From positions 1,160,501 through 1,224,500 of the forward strand of contig CALSFV010000022.1 in the NCBI GenBank assembly GCA_943737045.1: a stretch of DNA of 64,000 bases, written 5' to 3'. Below the pieces are notes generated by a model. The model saw only the letters and a list, made by a program, of their open reading frames with translations. It was not told the origin of the DNA and searched no databases. A program made the position numbers and the translations under genes. Origin of the DNA: Parapristionchus giblindavisi (Eukaryota; Nematoda; Chromadorea; Rhabditida; Diplogasteridae). Below, piece by piece: positions 52,801 through 60,060 of this stretch (position 1 is its first letter; each line of letters starts with the position of its first letter).

Positions 52801-55800
52801 ATTTTGCAATATTTCTATTTTGTTAAATCCTTTAAAACTTACACAATATTTTCTTCCGGTTGACAGGTCAAAGCAGTTCCGTAATTATATTTCTAAATTG
52901 AAAATTTTTAAAAAATTGAAATTTCCCTCATCTTTATTCGATCTGTCTGATCTAACTACTATTTATATTTAAAATGTAGCTATATATTTCGCTATAATTC
53001 TCTATTCTAGAGAAGGATGGAAAATAAATTAGCAATCAGACAGTCCACGTATCGATGAAAAGATTTTATACGATCGATACTAACCACATTTCCGACTTTC
53101 TTCATATTCAGCTCACTGCAATCTGAATTTAGTAAATTGATTAACTAAAATTGTTGCGTATAATTTGTCTATAGTCGTATAAAATTTACTTGTATAATTG
53201 CCTTGCTACTGACGGCTAAACAGAGAAAGAACTATCGATTAACTCCACACTGTTTCCTCCCTTCCTTACTCGCTCTCCCTCTGATCTGCGTAATATCCAG
53301 GGTTGGGCGTTAAATCAAAATTTAACGGATCCGTTAAATCGTTAAATTAACGGTTTCAAATTCCGTTAAATTCCGTTAAATCCGTTAAGAGGCATGTTCC
53401 GTAAGCCTCGATCATATTCGACCACCCCCGGCACGTTGCGCTAGCAATGAGAACTGGGGGTCCATACTTAGGTGTTAGGAGTGTCACCTTCCCTTATTAC
53501 ACAAAACAGTAGAAATTTCCTATTTGTGCCCTCAGGCTATAAGAAAAATTAATTTAAGTGCGAAAACGTTTAAAAATCATAATTTCTCAAATTGTTGAGA
53601 TGAAGTCATGAAATATCATTTGCGATGCATCTATGGTGCATAGTGCTTGCTAATTCACTGTTAGCATCGAATGCGCGTTGATTCCTAAACCACTTTTTTG
53701 ACTCAAAATTTTGGTTTTTTCGGACTAATCATCGCTTGTTGTAGATTGCTGCAGAGTTTTCAGACAAGGTATTGTAGCCTAAGCAATTCTGCGTCGATTT
53801 CACTTAAAACTGGGTTCTTCACGATAGACCCAGTTCTCGAATTTTTCGATCGAAGTTCCGTCATCGATGGTTTTCCCGAACAAATGCTGTATTTTCCAAA
53901 CGATTAGTGCGGAATTGTGGTCTACTCAAAGTTTCGAGGTGAGACCAGTAAAATGACACAAGAAGCAAATCACTTGGATCAATTTGAAAATTTCGATTTT
54001 CCTGACCCGGGGGTCATGGTCTGAAAATTTCAAAATTTCTCAAGTTTGTAATGTTTCCATCTATGCGGCTTATTGTGAAGTACTGATGATAGGAGTAATA
54101 TTCAGCCAATGCTCAATGGCTGATCTATCCTTTCAACCATTTTTTTTTTAAATTTTAATTCTGAGTGCGTGCGAAAAATCAGAATTGTGTTTGAATCAGT
54201 TTCCAACTTGCTTTCTGTAACATTCTGTCACAGTACTTTACAATATACATAATCAATATGAAAATCGCTTATTTTAGAAAATTCAATTTTTTTAGCCATG
54301 ACCCCGGGGTCATGGAAATCGTTTTTTTCAAAAGTGAGCCGAATGCCGTGATTTCTGTTCTACTATGTTTACTCGTCATGAAACTTCACACAATCATTCT
54401 CATTTGCTCATTGTCGCAGCATTCGAGTCGACAAACTGCAATATTTCAAAAATTTCCCGAAAAAATAGGCACTTAAATTAATTTTTTTGAATTTTCAAAA
54501 ATAAACAATTTTCAAATTGATTATGTACATTGCAAAGTACTTAGACAGTATGTTAGAGAAAGCAAGTTGGAAAGTGATTCAAGCACAATACTGACTTTAT
54601 CGCACACATTCAACATGAAAGTTTTCGAAAAATGGTTGAAAGGAGAGATCAGCCATTGAGCATTGGCTGAATATTATTCACATCATTAGTACTTCACAAT
54701 AAGCCACATAAATGAAAACATTTCAAACTTGAGAAATTTTGAAATTTTCAGACCATGACCGGGACGTGAAAATCCAAATTTTCAAATTGATCCAAGTGAT
54801 TGGCTTCTTGTGTCATTTTACTCGTCTCACCTCGAAACTTTGAGTAGACCACAATTCCGCACCAATCGTTTGGAAAATACAGCATTTGTTCGGGAAAACC
54901 ATCGATGACGGTAGTTCGAGCAAAAAATTCGACAAAATGGTCGATCGGGAAGAACCCTGTTTTAAGTTAAATCAATGCAGAATTGCTTGGGCTACAATAC
55001 CTTGTCAGAAAACTCTGCAGCAATCTACAACAAGCGATGATTAGTCCGAAAAAACCAAAATTTTGAGTCAATAAAGTGGTTTAGGAATCAACGCGCATTC
55101 GATGCTAATAGTGTATTAGCAAGGTCTGTGTACCATAGATGCATCGCAAATGATATTTAGACTTCATCTCAACAATTTGAGAAATTATGATTTTTAAACC
55201 TTTTCGCACTTAAATTAATTTTTCTTATAGCCTGAGGGCACAAACAGGAAATTTCTACTGTTTTGTGTAATAAGGGCCGGTGACACTCCTAACACCCAAG
55301 CATGGACCCCCAGTTCTCATTGCTAGCGCAACGTGTCCGGGGGTGGTCGAGTCTTGACGGCCATCTCTCTTAAATCCGTTAAATTTCCAAAGAAATGGTG
55401 TAAATCGACTAATTTCAATATTTAACCATTTTTATCATTCAATATTAGAAGTAGTAACAGTACATTTCCGAAAACAAAATAAAATAATCATTCTAAGGCA
55501 TTACGCAAAAAATGCGAAAACTAAAGTAGCCGGTGACGAAAATGAAGTGCTTTTGAAAATCAATTAGGATATTGTACTTGTATAACGCTATAGTGAGAAC
55601 AGAGTACTTGAAAAAAAATTTACTTTTAACGGATTTAAGAGAAAAATTTTAACGGATTCCGTTAAAAATTAATTTAACGGATGAATACCGTTAAATCCGT
55701 TAAATCCGTTAAAACCGTTAACGTTAAATCCCAACCCTGGTACTATCTCACTTGTGATCTTTCTCTAAACATAAAAATACATTGTGGCTGTGGATGGCTA

Positions 55801-58800
55801 CTTTCGTACCAAATTAAAAATTGTATTTTATACGTTCAATATTTTGTCTTCATATTTAATATTCATAGGTTGGTGCGTTTTTAAATGATGAATTTCAGTA
55901 ATTATATCTTTATCGCGTATCCCTCTATGACAAATGGCGAAACAAGATAGTTATCCCTAGTTTAGTGCACATGCGACGCGTCATGTTGTTCTTCTTTCCA
56001 TCCGAGCTTAAACCACCCGACTACCACACCCGTATAGCGGTAGTATGCAACACTAAGGCCACTAGTAAATGCACTGTGCAACATTGGTTCAAACGCTTCG
56101 AAAAAGGGAGTACGACGTCAAGGTCCTGACGGCACCCCGAGCTGGACTTTGACATGCTGGAGCAGCACGCCCATGCGGACTCCTAGGCTACCACCCGTAA
56201 TATGGCGACGAGTTTTAGGATAAGCCAACCCACCATAGTTCGTGGACTACAGGATCTTGGCAAGGTCCAAAATTTGGGTCGATGGTTACCTCACCGACTG
56301 GCGGACAAGCAGAAGGACAACCCTGCGTACCAGTGACTAATCTATTCTCGTACGCTCGCATAACGGCTTGGATATACGGGATCATCGCTGGAGATGAGAA
56401 GTGGATCCTTAAGGTGGTGTTACATTTTCAAAACTTGCGCATGCCGTAACCCCCTCCGCCGCGTCTCCGTCGATACGGCGTGCGCAGGTTTTGAAAAATG
56501 TAATAGTCTTCTTGAATTGTCGTGTTGTGATCCGATATAGGGTGTATTACAAGCGCGTTTGTGATGCTCCTTCACCATCCGTAAAATGATATAACAAAAA
56601 CATCTATCGAGATAAATAGATTTTAGGGTAAACGCAAGGAAAAATATGTTGACAATTTTCTCTAATTTGTTGCGATAGACATAGCTCGGGGGCCATCGAT
56701 TCGGCAACGGATCATAAATCGGTCGGGAGCTCCTAAATCAACAAAAGTTGTACTGTTGTAATCAATGGGATGTACGATATTGTTGTACCGAAACCGTCAG
56801 CAATCGCGAACTGATTTTTTTTCAGTCGACCAGTGATCATTATTCGCGATTCTTTCATTCATGATTCATAGTTGAGAATTACCGAGGTCGAAAAATTCAT
56901 GAAGGTCCAAGACCAAGTATTTCTTGCCATTATTTCAACAGTAAATTAACTTTTATTTTCCTGGATGCCATCCCCCGAACCATCGTAATCTAGCTACCGT
57001 ACCCTATGGTAATGTAGTTCATGGCAAATTGCATTTTTGGACTGCAATAAATAAAATATATTCAACGAGCTGGGCATGAACCTACAAAGAACCGAATTAA
57101 AACGAATTCCGAAATTAAAGTCAGTTCGTGACACCACTGCACTCAAGATTACTGTAACTATTGTTACAGTAATCTTGAGTGCCGTGGTGTGTCACGAAGT
57201 AAGCGGAGTTCGGTAATCCGGTCGATCCACTCATACCCGACCTTTAAAGTGCATACTAAGAAATTTCCCATGAACTTCACAAAATTACTATAGGGTAGGG
57301 CAGCTAGATTACGGTAGTTTGAGATACGGTATCCAGAAAAATAAAGGATGGCTCACTGTTGAAATAATTGCAAATATTATTTGATCTCGGATCGTCATGA
57401 ATTTTTAGACCTCGGCCAATTCTCAAACCCGGGTCATGGGAAAAAATCAGTACGCGTTTCCTGACGATTACGTTAGCCCAATACCGTATACTCCTTCTGA
57501 TAACAACGGTACATCTTTCGTTGGCCATCTCTCAACCGATTCACGATAAGTTGACGAATCGATCGCCACCTATAAATAATAAGAAAAAAAAGAAAAAAAT
57601 AATAAGAAAAAGAAAAAAAGGAATAAGAAACGGAATTAGAATAAGAATAAGAACGTACGTGGGATGCATTCGAGATTTAGTTTGCCTGTTCCATTAATTC
57701 CGAATTCATAAATGGTTTTGCCATTGCCACTCCACCCAAATAAATTGCACATCACGCTTTCATAAAACATTTGACCAATTCTGAAATATTAACACAAATG
57801 TTTGTTCGTTGTGCATTAAAAATGATCAAACCGATACATAATATAAAATTCTAACCGTAATTTGGAGACTCTTTCATCACATTTGAGCGTTTTTCCGTCA
57901 AAAAAGACATGTGTGTGGTTCTCATACAGCCTCCGATCGCAACCTGTAGTGTAGTTTCAATCTTTCCGCTTTCGCAACAAGTTTACACCTTTTCCCAAAC
58001 TTTCGAACGAAAATACCTCGAATCTTTTATATAAAGTTTCTCCCATGACATGGGCTTTTATATAAAGTTTCTCCCATGATAAACGATACGATAAAGGGAC
58101 CGGGAAACGAAAAACAAGTTGATCTCATATAAAAGAGCTTGAAATTTTATTTCGAAATATATAAATCTTATATCATGAAAAATCTCTGGTAAGGAGAACG
58201 GCGCAGTTAAAAATCTACAGTCTGCTCCAATTATCGGGAGCCTTTTCCTAATTGCCACACCAACTCTTTGGATACGACTTGAAATTTGATGTTTCGATGA
58301 TTATTCTATCCGCTGTGGCAAAATATGAAGAATAAAACTCTAAAATTGGCATTTTTGAGCCCTTCGATGTAGTTAGCAAACTGTAGTTCGGAAACCTCGC
58401 CAGTGGTGTGGAGCAAACTACAGTAATCCAACTTCTTACCAGAGTGTCGTTTCGAACGTTGAAATACATATTTCTGATCAGTTTTTTGAGCTTGTTAACA
58501 AGAGATCAACTATTTGAACTATTTCGATTCGAAATTTTTGGATGCCAGCTGCCTTTAAAAACTCAATTATGGCGCGTTAAAATATGGTGAAAACCCGTGA
58601 AAAGCGAGTTTCCAAGTGTTAAAATGTACCATTGGAAGCCGAAAATGGAAAGTCGATATTTGAATTCGCGGGAGCGAATAAGGAGAGGGAATTCCCTGAT
58701 TAGATCCCTCCTCTAAACCACGGAGAACAACAGTAAAAAAATACAGATAACCGATATTTATTTCACTCCTAGTTTTATCCGAATCATAAAAAAACATTAC

Positions 58801-58958
58801 CGTCAAAGCAAAATGCACTTGGGCGTTTCATGCGATCCGGATATCGATCGAGTCCATCAATGCTTTGCCAAAAATTTATACATTTGGGAAATCCGCAATC
58901 TGGAGAAAAGCGTCCACAACGTTGATCTCCTTGACCTTGATTCGCTTTTCCATTTACG
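20490..58958 (-). CDS. Large modular cysteine-rich surface protein, many exons, 5' end not seen
   Basis: About 26 modules of 70-80 residues followed by a C-terminal hydrophobic anchor. A full module reads C-x(7)-C-x(6)-C, then C in an LSC or LTC context, then C-x(3)-GW, then a last C about 25 residues on. For example, 29.1-28.8 kb gives GCNVTQVNDAC, INCNK, LSLSCDS, VTCSNKGW and IEAEC. Each module is spread over three or four short exons with 45-60-bp introns. Cassette exons end so that the next begins with two bases completing a codon, and this phase is kept at junctions across large insertions. Many Asn-x-Ser/Thr sites fit a secreted protein. Exons upstream of 58,958 are needed, because that exon starts inside a module. 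Family not recognised; nematode C6/DUF281-type domains are possible. The single-gene model is inference from phase and order. Confidence 0.72.
20683..21064. mobile_element. TA-target palindrome in the last intron of the module gene
   Basis: Begins TCGTACATGTAAAAATAG and ends with its reverse complement, flanked by TA (20,681-20,682; 21,065-21,066). Arms mirror each other around a short centre. It explains why the last intron is about 510 bp instead of about 50. Related to 14,556-15,029. Confidence 0.87.
22040..22342 (+). pseudogene. LINE 3'-end fragment in an intron of the module gene
   Basis: The plus-strand frame reads SIDCWNSLPSELVLSTLK and on to a stop at about 22,192, the typical C-terminus of Jockey/CR1-like LINE proteins. 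An untranslated part follows and ends in TAAA-type repeats at about 22,315-22,342. 5'-truncated and opposite in strand to the host gene. Confidence 0.75.
22530..22723 (-). mobile_element. tRNA-derived SINE, truncated copy with 12-bp target duplication
   Basis: Shares the body and TTTACC tail of the SINE at 17.7-18.0 kb but lacks the tRNA head beyond a 19-base G run (22,694-22,712). AATCGATAATAA occurs on both sides (22,518-22,529 and 22,724-22,735). It lies in the intron between the exon starting at about 22,753 and the exon at about 22,403-22,480. Confidence 0.9.
22694..22712. repeat. Poly-G tract (19 G)
   Basis: Homopolymer at the truncation point of the SINE copy. Confidence 0.95.
28366..28705. 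mobile_element. hAT-like MITE with exact 8-bp duplication
   Basis: CATAGGTGGGC at the left and GCCCACTTATG at the right are inverted with one mismatch. ATTCCAGC flanks both ends (28,358-28,365, 28,706-28,713). Subterminal motifs of the form aaggctgtgcgcaa repeat inside. A strong hairpin, cccgaaagcgaggagtgtgc with its mirror, sits at 28,513-28,543. It lies in an intron of the module gene. Confidence 0.88.
29646..31074. mobile_element. TA-target palindromic element in an intron of the module gene
   Basis: Ends CAGTGTAGCCTAAAAGTCAT are perfect inverted repeats flanked by TA (29,644-29,645, 31,075-31,076). Arms mirror each other to near the centre at about 30.4 kb. Same family as 11,163-12,476. 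The termini have Tc1/mariner character; no transposase. Confidence 0.88.
31478..32501 (-). repeat. Tandem cassette A: two modules, seven exons
   Basis: Exons in transcription order: 32,464-32,501 (CSELNMKKVGNV), 32,154-32,203 (YNYGTALTCQPEENIV), 31,938-32,077 (FESSIECKDEIGWV to EVSCAN), 31,834-31,889 (CNETLVVDGCNGVAGCK), 31,728-31,783 (NDSLLLSCPAGTLLQ), 31,478-31,605 (LKCSGTGW to KISAACI). The 31,938/31,889 intron is 48 bp and in frame, so a naive reading runs through it. Module I lacks cysteines 2 and 3; module II has all six. Splice sites are intact. Confidence 0.83.
32502..33389. other. Long intron between cassettes A and B
   Basis: Contains a roughly 300-bp element at 32,699-32,998 with inverted ends close to TGCGGCATTTCATTTG, also found at about 45,440-45,664, and a relic of the LINE also seen at about 3590-3680 (33,120-33,230). 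The relic recurs at the same place in other cassettes, so it predates the duplications. Confidence 0.65.
33390..34360 (-). repeat. Tandem cassette B
   Basis: Same exon set as A, from 34,360 (ECSDLYMKKIGNV) down to 33,390 (ending AACIP). Module I reads IECTDWLGW and EVECVN; module II reads DSCNGVAGC and LKCSGIGW. All frames and GT-AG sites are intact, including GTAAG after the CNGVAGC exon. Among the more diverged cassettes at protein level. Confidence 0.83.
34361..35414. other. Long intron between cassettes B and C
   Basis: AT-rich. Holds the same duplicated background as the other cassette introns (about 34,980-35,215, including the antisense LINE relic) and a direct/inverted repeat of the target region gggatggacaatctaatt near 35,270-35,330. 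No gene seen. Confidence 0.55.
36635..36651. repeat. Poly-G tract (17 G)
   Basis: Homopolymer at the junction between arm sequence and the following tandem repeat. Confidence 0.95.
36653..36718. repeat. Short tandem repeat, unit about 15 bp
   Basis: Four to five imperfect copies of gacatttcagcaacc directly after the G run. Confidence 0.9.
37427..39172. mobile_element. Palindrome with a conserved ORF in each arm, copy 1
   Basis: Ends near AAAACACTATCTGAGA are inverted; CTAT flanks both sides (37,423-37,426, 39,173-39,176). The uninterrupted site appears in copy a of the family 1 element as cactatggcatttcttgc. Each arm carries an 80-codon ORF (37,510-37,752 minus; 38,856-39,098 plus) with GKGAKSLCGHPLKRIFNWK. 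A degenerate second copy of the block lies inside each arm (37,910-38,060, 38,560-38,700). Confidence 0.85.
39662..39686. repeat. Poly-C tract (25 C)
   Basis: Expansion of a site that is six G/C in both arms of the sister element near 6.8 and 8.8 kb. Confidence 0.95.
40062..40736. mobile_element. hAT-like insertion with exact 8-bp duplication
   Basis: CTCTATAG flanks both ends (40,054-40,061, 40,737-40,744). The right end, read inward, starts CAGGGCTGGGATTTTTATTT; the left end is degraded. Cassette D carries the empty site (ttaactttatagcaatattc, about 45,342). A tRNA-like A/B-box sequence (ggattcgattccc) lies at about 40,325-40,378. Confidence 0.8.
41688..43702. mobile_element. Palindrome with a conserved ORF, copy 2, with a mirrored coding-like segment
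   Basis: AAAACACTATCTGAGA starts the left arm and its complement ends the right arm; TTAG flanks (41,684-41,687, 43,703-43,706). Cassette C keeps the empty site (ttgttatagtacccttt, about 36,095). The right arm carries the conserved ORF (43,425-43,628); the left arm has a deletion of just that block at about 41,810. The inner arms, mirrored about 42.6 kb, carry the segment described at 42,164-42,361 and 42,835-43,032. Confidence 0.85.
42164..43032. other. Mirrored coding-like segment, possible captured exon
   Basis: Both inner arms encode the same stretch: SFALPYNPFCSYIQNPVEYL, then a short acidic link, then MYVAEAADDKEKKEKAAKK and LLKISSN (minus strand 42,164-42,435; plus strand 42,765-43,032). 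The reading is opened by an AG that could be a splice acceptor. The composition looks like a real protein, unlike the surrounding arm sequence. The other copies of this palindrome lack it. Function unknown. Confidence 0.5.
43771..43848. repeat. (TA)n microsatellite
   Basis: About 39 uninterrupted TA units directly left of the palindrome at 43,850. Confidence 0.97.
43850..45080. mobile_element. Palindromic element with GAGGCCGTTT ends, copy 1
   Basis: Left end GAGGCCGTTTACATAAGAGT and right end, read inward, GAAGCTGTTTGCGTAAGAGT, flanked by ATAA and ATGA. Arms match the copy at 49,440-50,430, but the loop (about 44,130-44,590) is unrelated and holds a coding-like frame. Confidence 0.82.
44348..44611 (-). 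pseudogene. Acidic coding-like frame in the loop of a palindrome
   Basis: Minus-strand frame with STRTKSSVRSTRKRRVVEES followed by a strongly acidic run (EEGEDEDEG) and a stop after EEEFYEIFL. A basic cluster next to an acidic tail resembles the C-terminus of a nuclear protein. The first dozen codons lie in element arm sequence. The sister element lacks this segment. It may be a captured host exon; no function can be assigned. Confidence 0.4.
46100..47216 (+). pseudogene. Mariner transposase pseudogene
   Basis: Several frames must be combined. VLYDNPGKK near 46,395, then GVVYCELLAEGQTVSTDAF near 46,510, then HPLYSTDLSHCDCHAFRSL near 47,025 followed by KHCCRGKTF line up with the catalytic core of mariner transposases. 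The last Asp of the D,D34D triad (in SHCD) is present; the first sits in a damaged stretch. Frameshifts and stops show it is inactive. The C-terminus is cut by the palindrome at 47,219. Confidence 0.85.
48443..50723 (+). pseudogene. 5'-truncated LINE with reverse transcriptase, split by a palindrome
   Basis: The frame opens at the insertion point and runs to 49,439, then resumes at 50,435 and stops at 50,562. Motifs: YFDFAKAFDSV (about residues 31-41), SGVPQGSVLGPLLF (88-101), YADDIKIY (122-129) and LYADD Asp pair intact. The thumb and C-terminal region follow with a normal ending (SFFARAARLLSLPEN). AAACT flanks both ends (48,438-48,442, 50,724-50,728). The tail is AAATAAATAAATTATTATT. The endonuclease half is missing by 5' truncation. 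Removing the palindrome plus one ATAA gives an uninterrupted frame, so the LINE was intact over this part when the palindrome landed. Confidence 0.88.
49440..50430. mobile_element. Palindromic element with GAGGCCGTTT ends, copy 2
   Basis: Near-perfect inverted arms (49,440-49,920 and 49,950-50,430) flanked by ATAA (49,436-49,439, 50,431-50,434). The centre is a GA/CT-rich hairpin around ctctcgagagtgcgagagag. The 149-codon frames on both strands are mirrored arm sequence, not genes. Confidence 0.88.
51261..51890. mobile_element. Short palindrome
   Basis: CTCAGCTCCAAGACATGCTA at the left is mirrored at the right end. Arms of about 150-200 bp include gcaattgtggtccgatcaag. Abuts the previous palindrome directly. 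Non-coding. Confidence 0.8.
52227..53122 (-). repeat. Tandem cassette E
   Basis: Exons: 53,085-53,122 (CSELNMKKVGNV), 52,843-52,892 (YNYGTALTCQPEENIV), 52,616-52,752 (SSIECKDEFGWVIV to EVSCAN), 52,512-52,567 (CDENLVVDGCNGVAGCK), 52,403-52,458 (LLLSCSAGTLLQ), 52,227-52,354 (LKCSGTGW to SAACI). The CNGVAGC exon ends at a GC donor (GCAAG). Otherwise very close to cassette A at nucleotide level, including introns. The upstream exon is at 57,659-57,780, in matching phase. Confidence 0.84.
53298..55739. mobile_element. hAT-like element with 8-bp duplication and internal CCGTTAAAT repeats
   Basis: Ends CAGGGTTGGGCGTTAAAT and, read inward from the right, CAGGGTTGGGATTTAACG. Flanks gtaatatc (53,290-53,297) and gtactatc (55,740-55,747) differ at one base. 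Both termini carry direct repeats of ccgttaaat. A TTAA-type palindrome is inserted in the left repeat block. No transposase. Confidence 0.85.
53389..55369. mobile_element. Palindromic element with TTAA target, family 3
   Basis: Left end GAGGCATGTTCCGTAAGCCT; right end, read inward, GAGAGATGGCCGTCAAGACT. Flanked by TTAA (53,385-53,388, 55,370-55,373). Arms of almost 1 kb mirror each other around 54.4 kb. The target TTAA lies in the host element's ccgttaaat repeat. Confidence 0.86.
55968..56412 (+). pseudogene. Mariner transposase N-terminal fragment
   Basis: Reads MRRVMLFFF, SKCTVQHWFKRFEKGSTTS, TTRNMATSFRISQPTIVRG, LGKVQNLGRWLPHRLADKQ and, after a frame change, AGDEKWIL. These are the helix-turn-helix region and the first catalytic Asp block of mariner transposases, in the right order, with internal stops. 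The catalytic C-terminal half is missing. It lies in the intron between cassette E and the exon at 57,659. Confidence 0.85.
56413..57658. other. Intron with decayed palindromes
   Basis: 56,413-56,513 is a short inverted repeat (ggtgttacattttcaaaac and its mirror). 56,780-57,545 is a degenerate relative of the centre of the family 1 palindrome at 7.57-8.05 kb, in mirrored halves. 57,565-57,658 is A/G-rich (aataagaa repeats). No gene. Confidence 0.6.
57659..58958 (-). other. Most upstream exons seen of the module gene
   Basis: Three exons: 58,801-58,958 (QRCGRFSPDCGFPKC to SAFCFDG), 57,856-57,943 (GCDRRLYENHTHVFFDGKTL to KLR) and 57,659-57,780 (MFYESVMCNLFGWSG to LNLECIP). One carried base at the first junction gives FDGCDRR, and the second gives KLRIGQM. 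The last exon ends with one base that pairs with the two bases opening cassette E. The first exon begins mid-module after a TTTCAG acceptor, so the start codon lies further right. The 857-bp intron 57,944-58,800 holds no recognised gene. Confidence 0.75.
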
Positions 58959-60060
58959 CTGAAAGTATCCAACATTTTTTAGGATTTGCACACAAAAATA
59001 ATCTTCCTCTCATTTTGAAAATTTAAGAAAGGAAACGAAGAGCAGAGACAATTCTACTCTTACTCGCTCGCTCACGTCTTTTTCTTTTCTTTTCGCATGT
59101 ATTATGATCATTATTGATAGATTTGAAAACGTGAGAAATGCAAGTCTGGTTATAGAATAAGTATGTTCGCCAAATTGTCAGTGGTGACGCGCGAAGTTCT
59201 ACCAAAAAAAGAAATGTGTGCGCAATTTTACGCAATTTGTGCAGCAGGAGAGTACAAATACTGTAGAATGCAGATAGTAACACTTGGATCCATCACATAC
59301 ACTTTTAGTTTCTGCTGTATGCTTAATCTTATCCGGGGTCCGTCCAATCTGTCACTTTCGATCGAAAGTTCAGAAGAAAGTTCGCATCTTTCTAGCGAGA
59401 GTTCAGCAGAAAGATGCGACCTTTCCTCGCAACTTTCGTCGCAAGTCCTCTTACTCCTCTCTGTAGGTAAAGGGGCTTATATACTTGTAATAAAGTGTTC
59501 GGCAAACCCCAGGCGGGTTTGGTGTGTGACTAAACTAACGGGTGGTGGGCGGAGCTCCGCCGGTTCTAACAACTATCAAGTTAACTCATTAGTTAAGCCA
59601 TCATAACCTACCGTAATCCACCTACCGTAACCTACAGTAACCCAGTTCATTGGGTCAAATTGATTGCGACGGGTCAGATAATTGACTAATTGCAAATTAC
59701 CGTTACCTAGACCTTTTTGTTGATGATTCTACGTTATTCTTTGTGTTTTTTCGGGTTTTATAGATATTACATGCCAACACAAAACATTCCTTTAAAATTA
59801 CTGTATGAACAAAGTAATAAATCGAACCAAAAAGTATGAAAACGAGACAATGACAAGCACTACAAGTACAAATATAATAGATGAGAGAGAGAAAAATGTA
59901 ATGTAGAAAGCAATAATTGGGTGAAAGAACAAATGAATAACTAGGAGTGAGTGAGATTACGGTGGGTAGTCGATCAATATAAATTATTGATCGATTGACG
60001 AATGGGAAAATGGGCGTCCGGTCGCAGCCTATGAAGCGCGACGTCATCCTCTAGTGTGAA
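58959..60060. other. Region without a supported gene; start of a bracketed segment
   Basis: At 59,337 a GGGTCCGTCCAATCTGTCA starts; its exact reverse complement ends at 62,331. Next to both are clusters of the motif aactttcgtcgc/gcgaagaaagatgcg (59,355-59,450; 62,130-62,320). The 147-codon plus-strand frame at 59,163-59,606 runs through this repeat and is not convincing. 59,607-60,060 is AT-rich with no gene seen. Confidence 0.5.

Noticed and set aside
59163..59606. 147-codon plus-strand ORF
   Set aside because: Runs through a repetitive aactttcg-type cluster, Ser-rich by repetition, no conserved feature.
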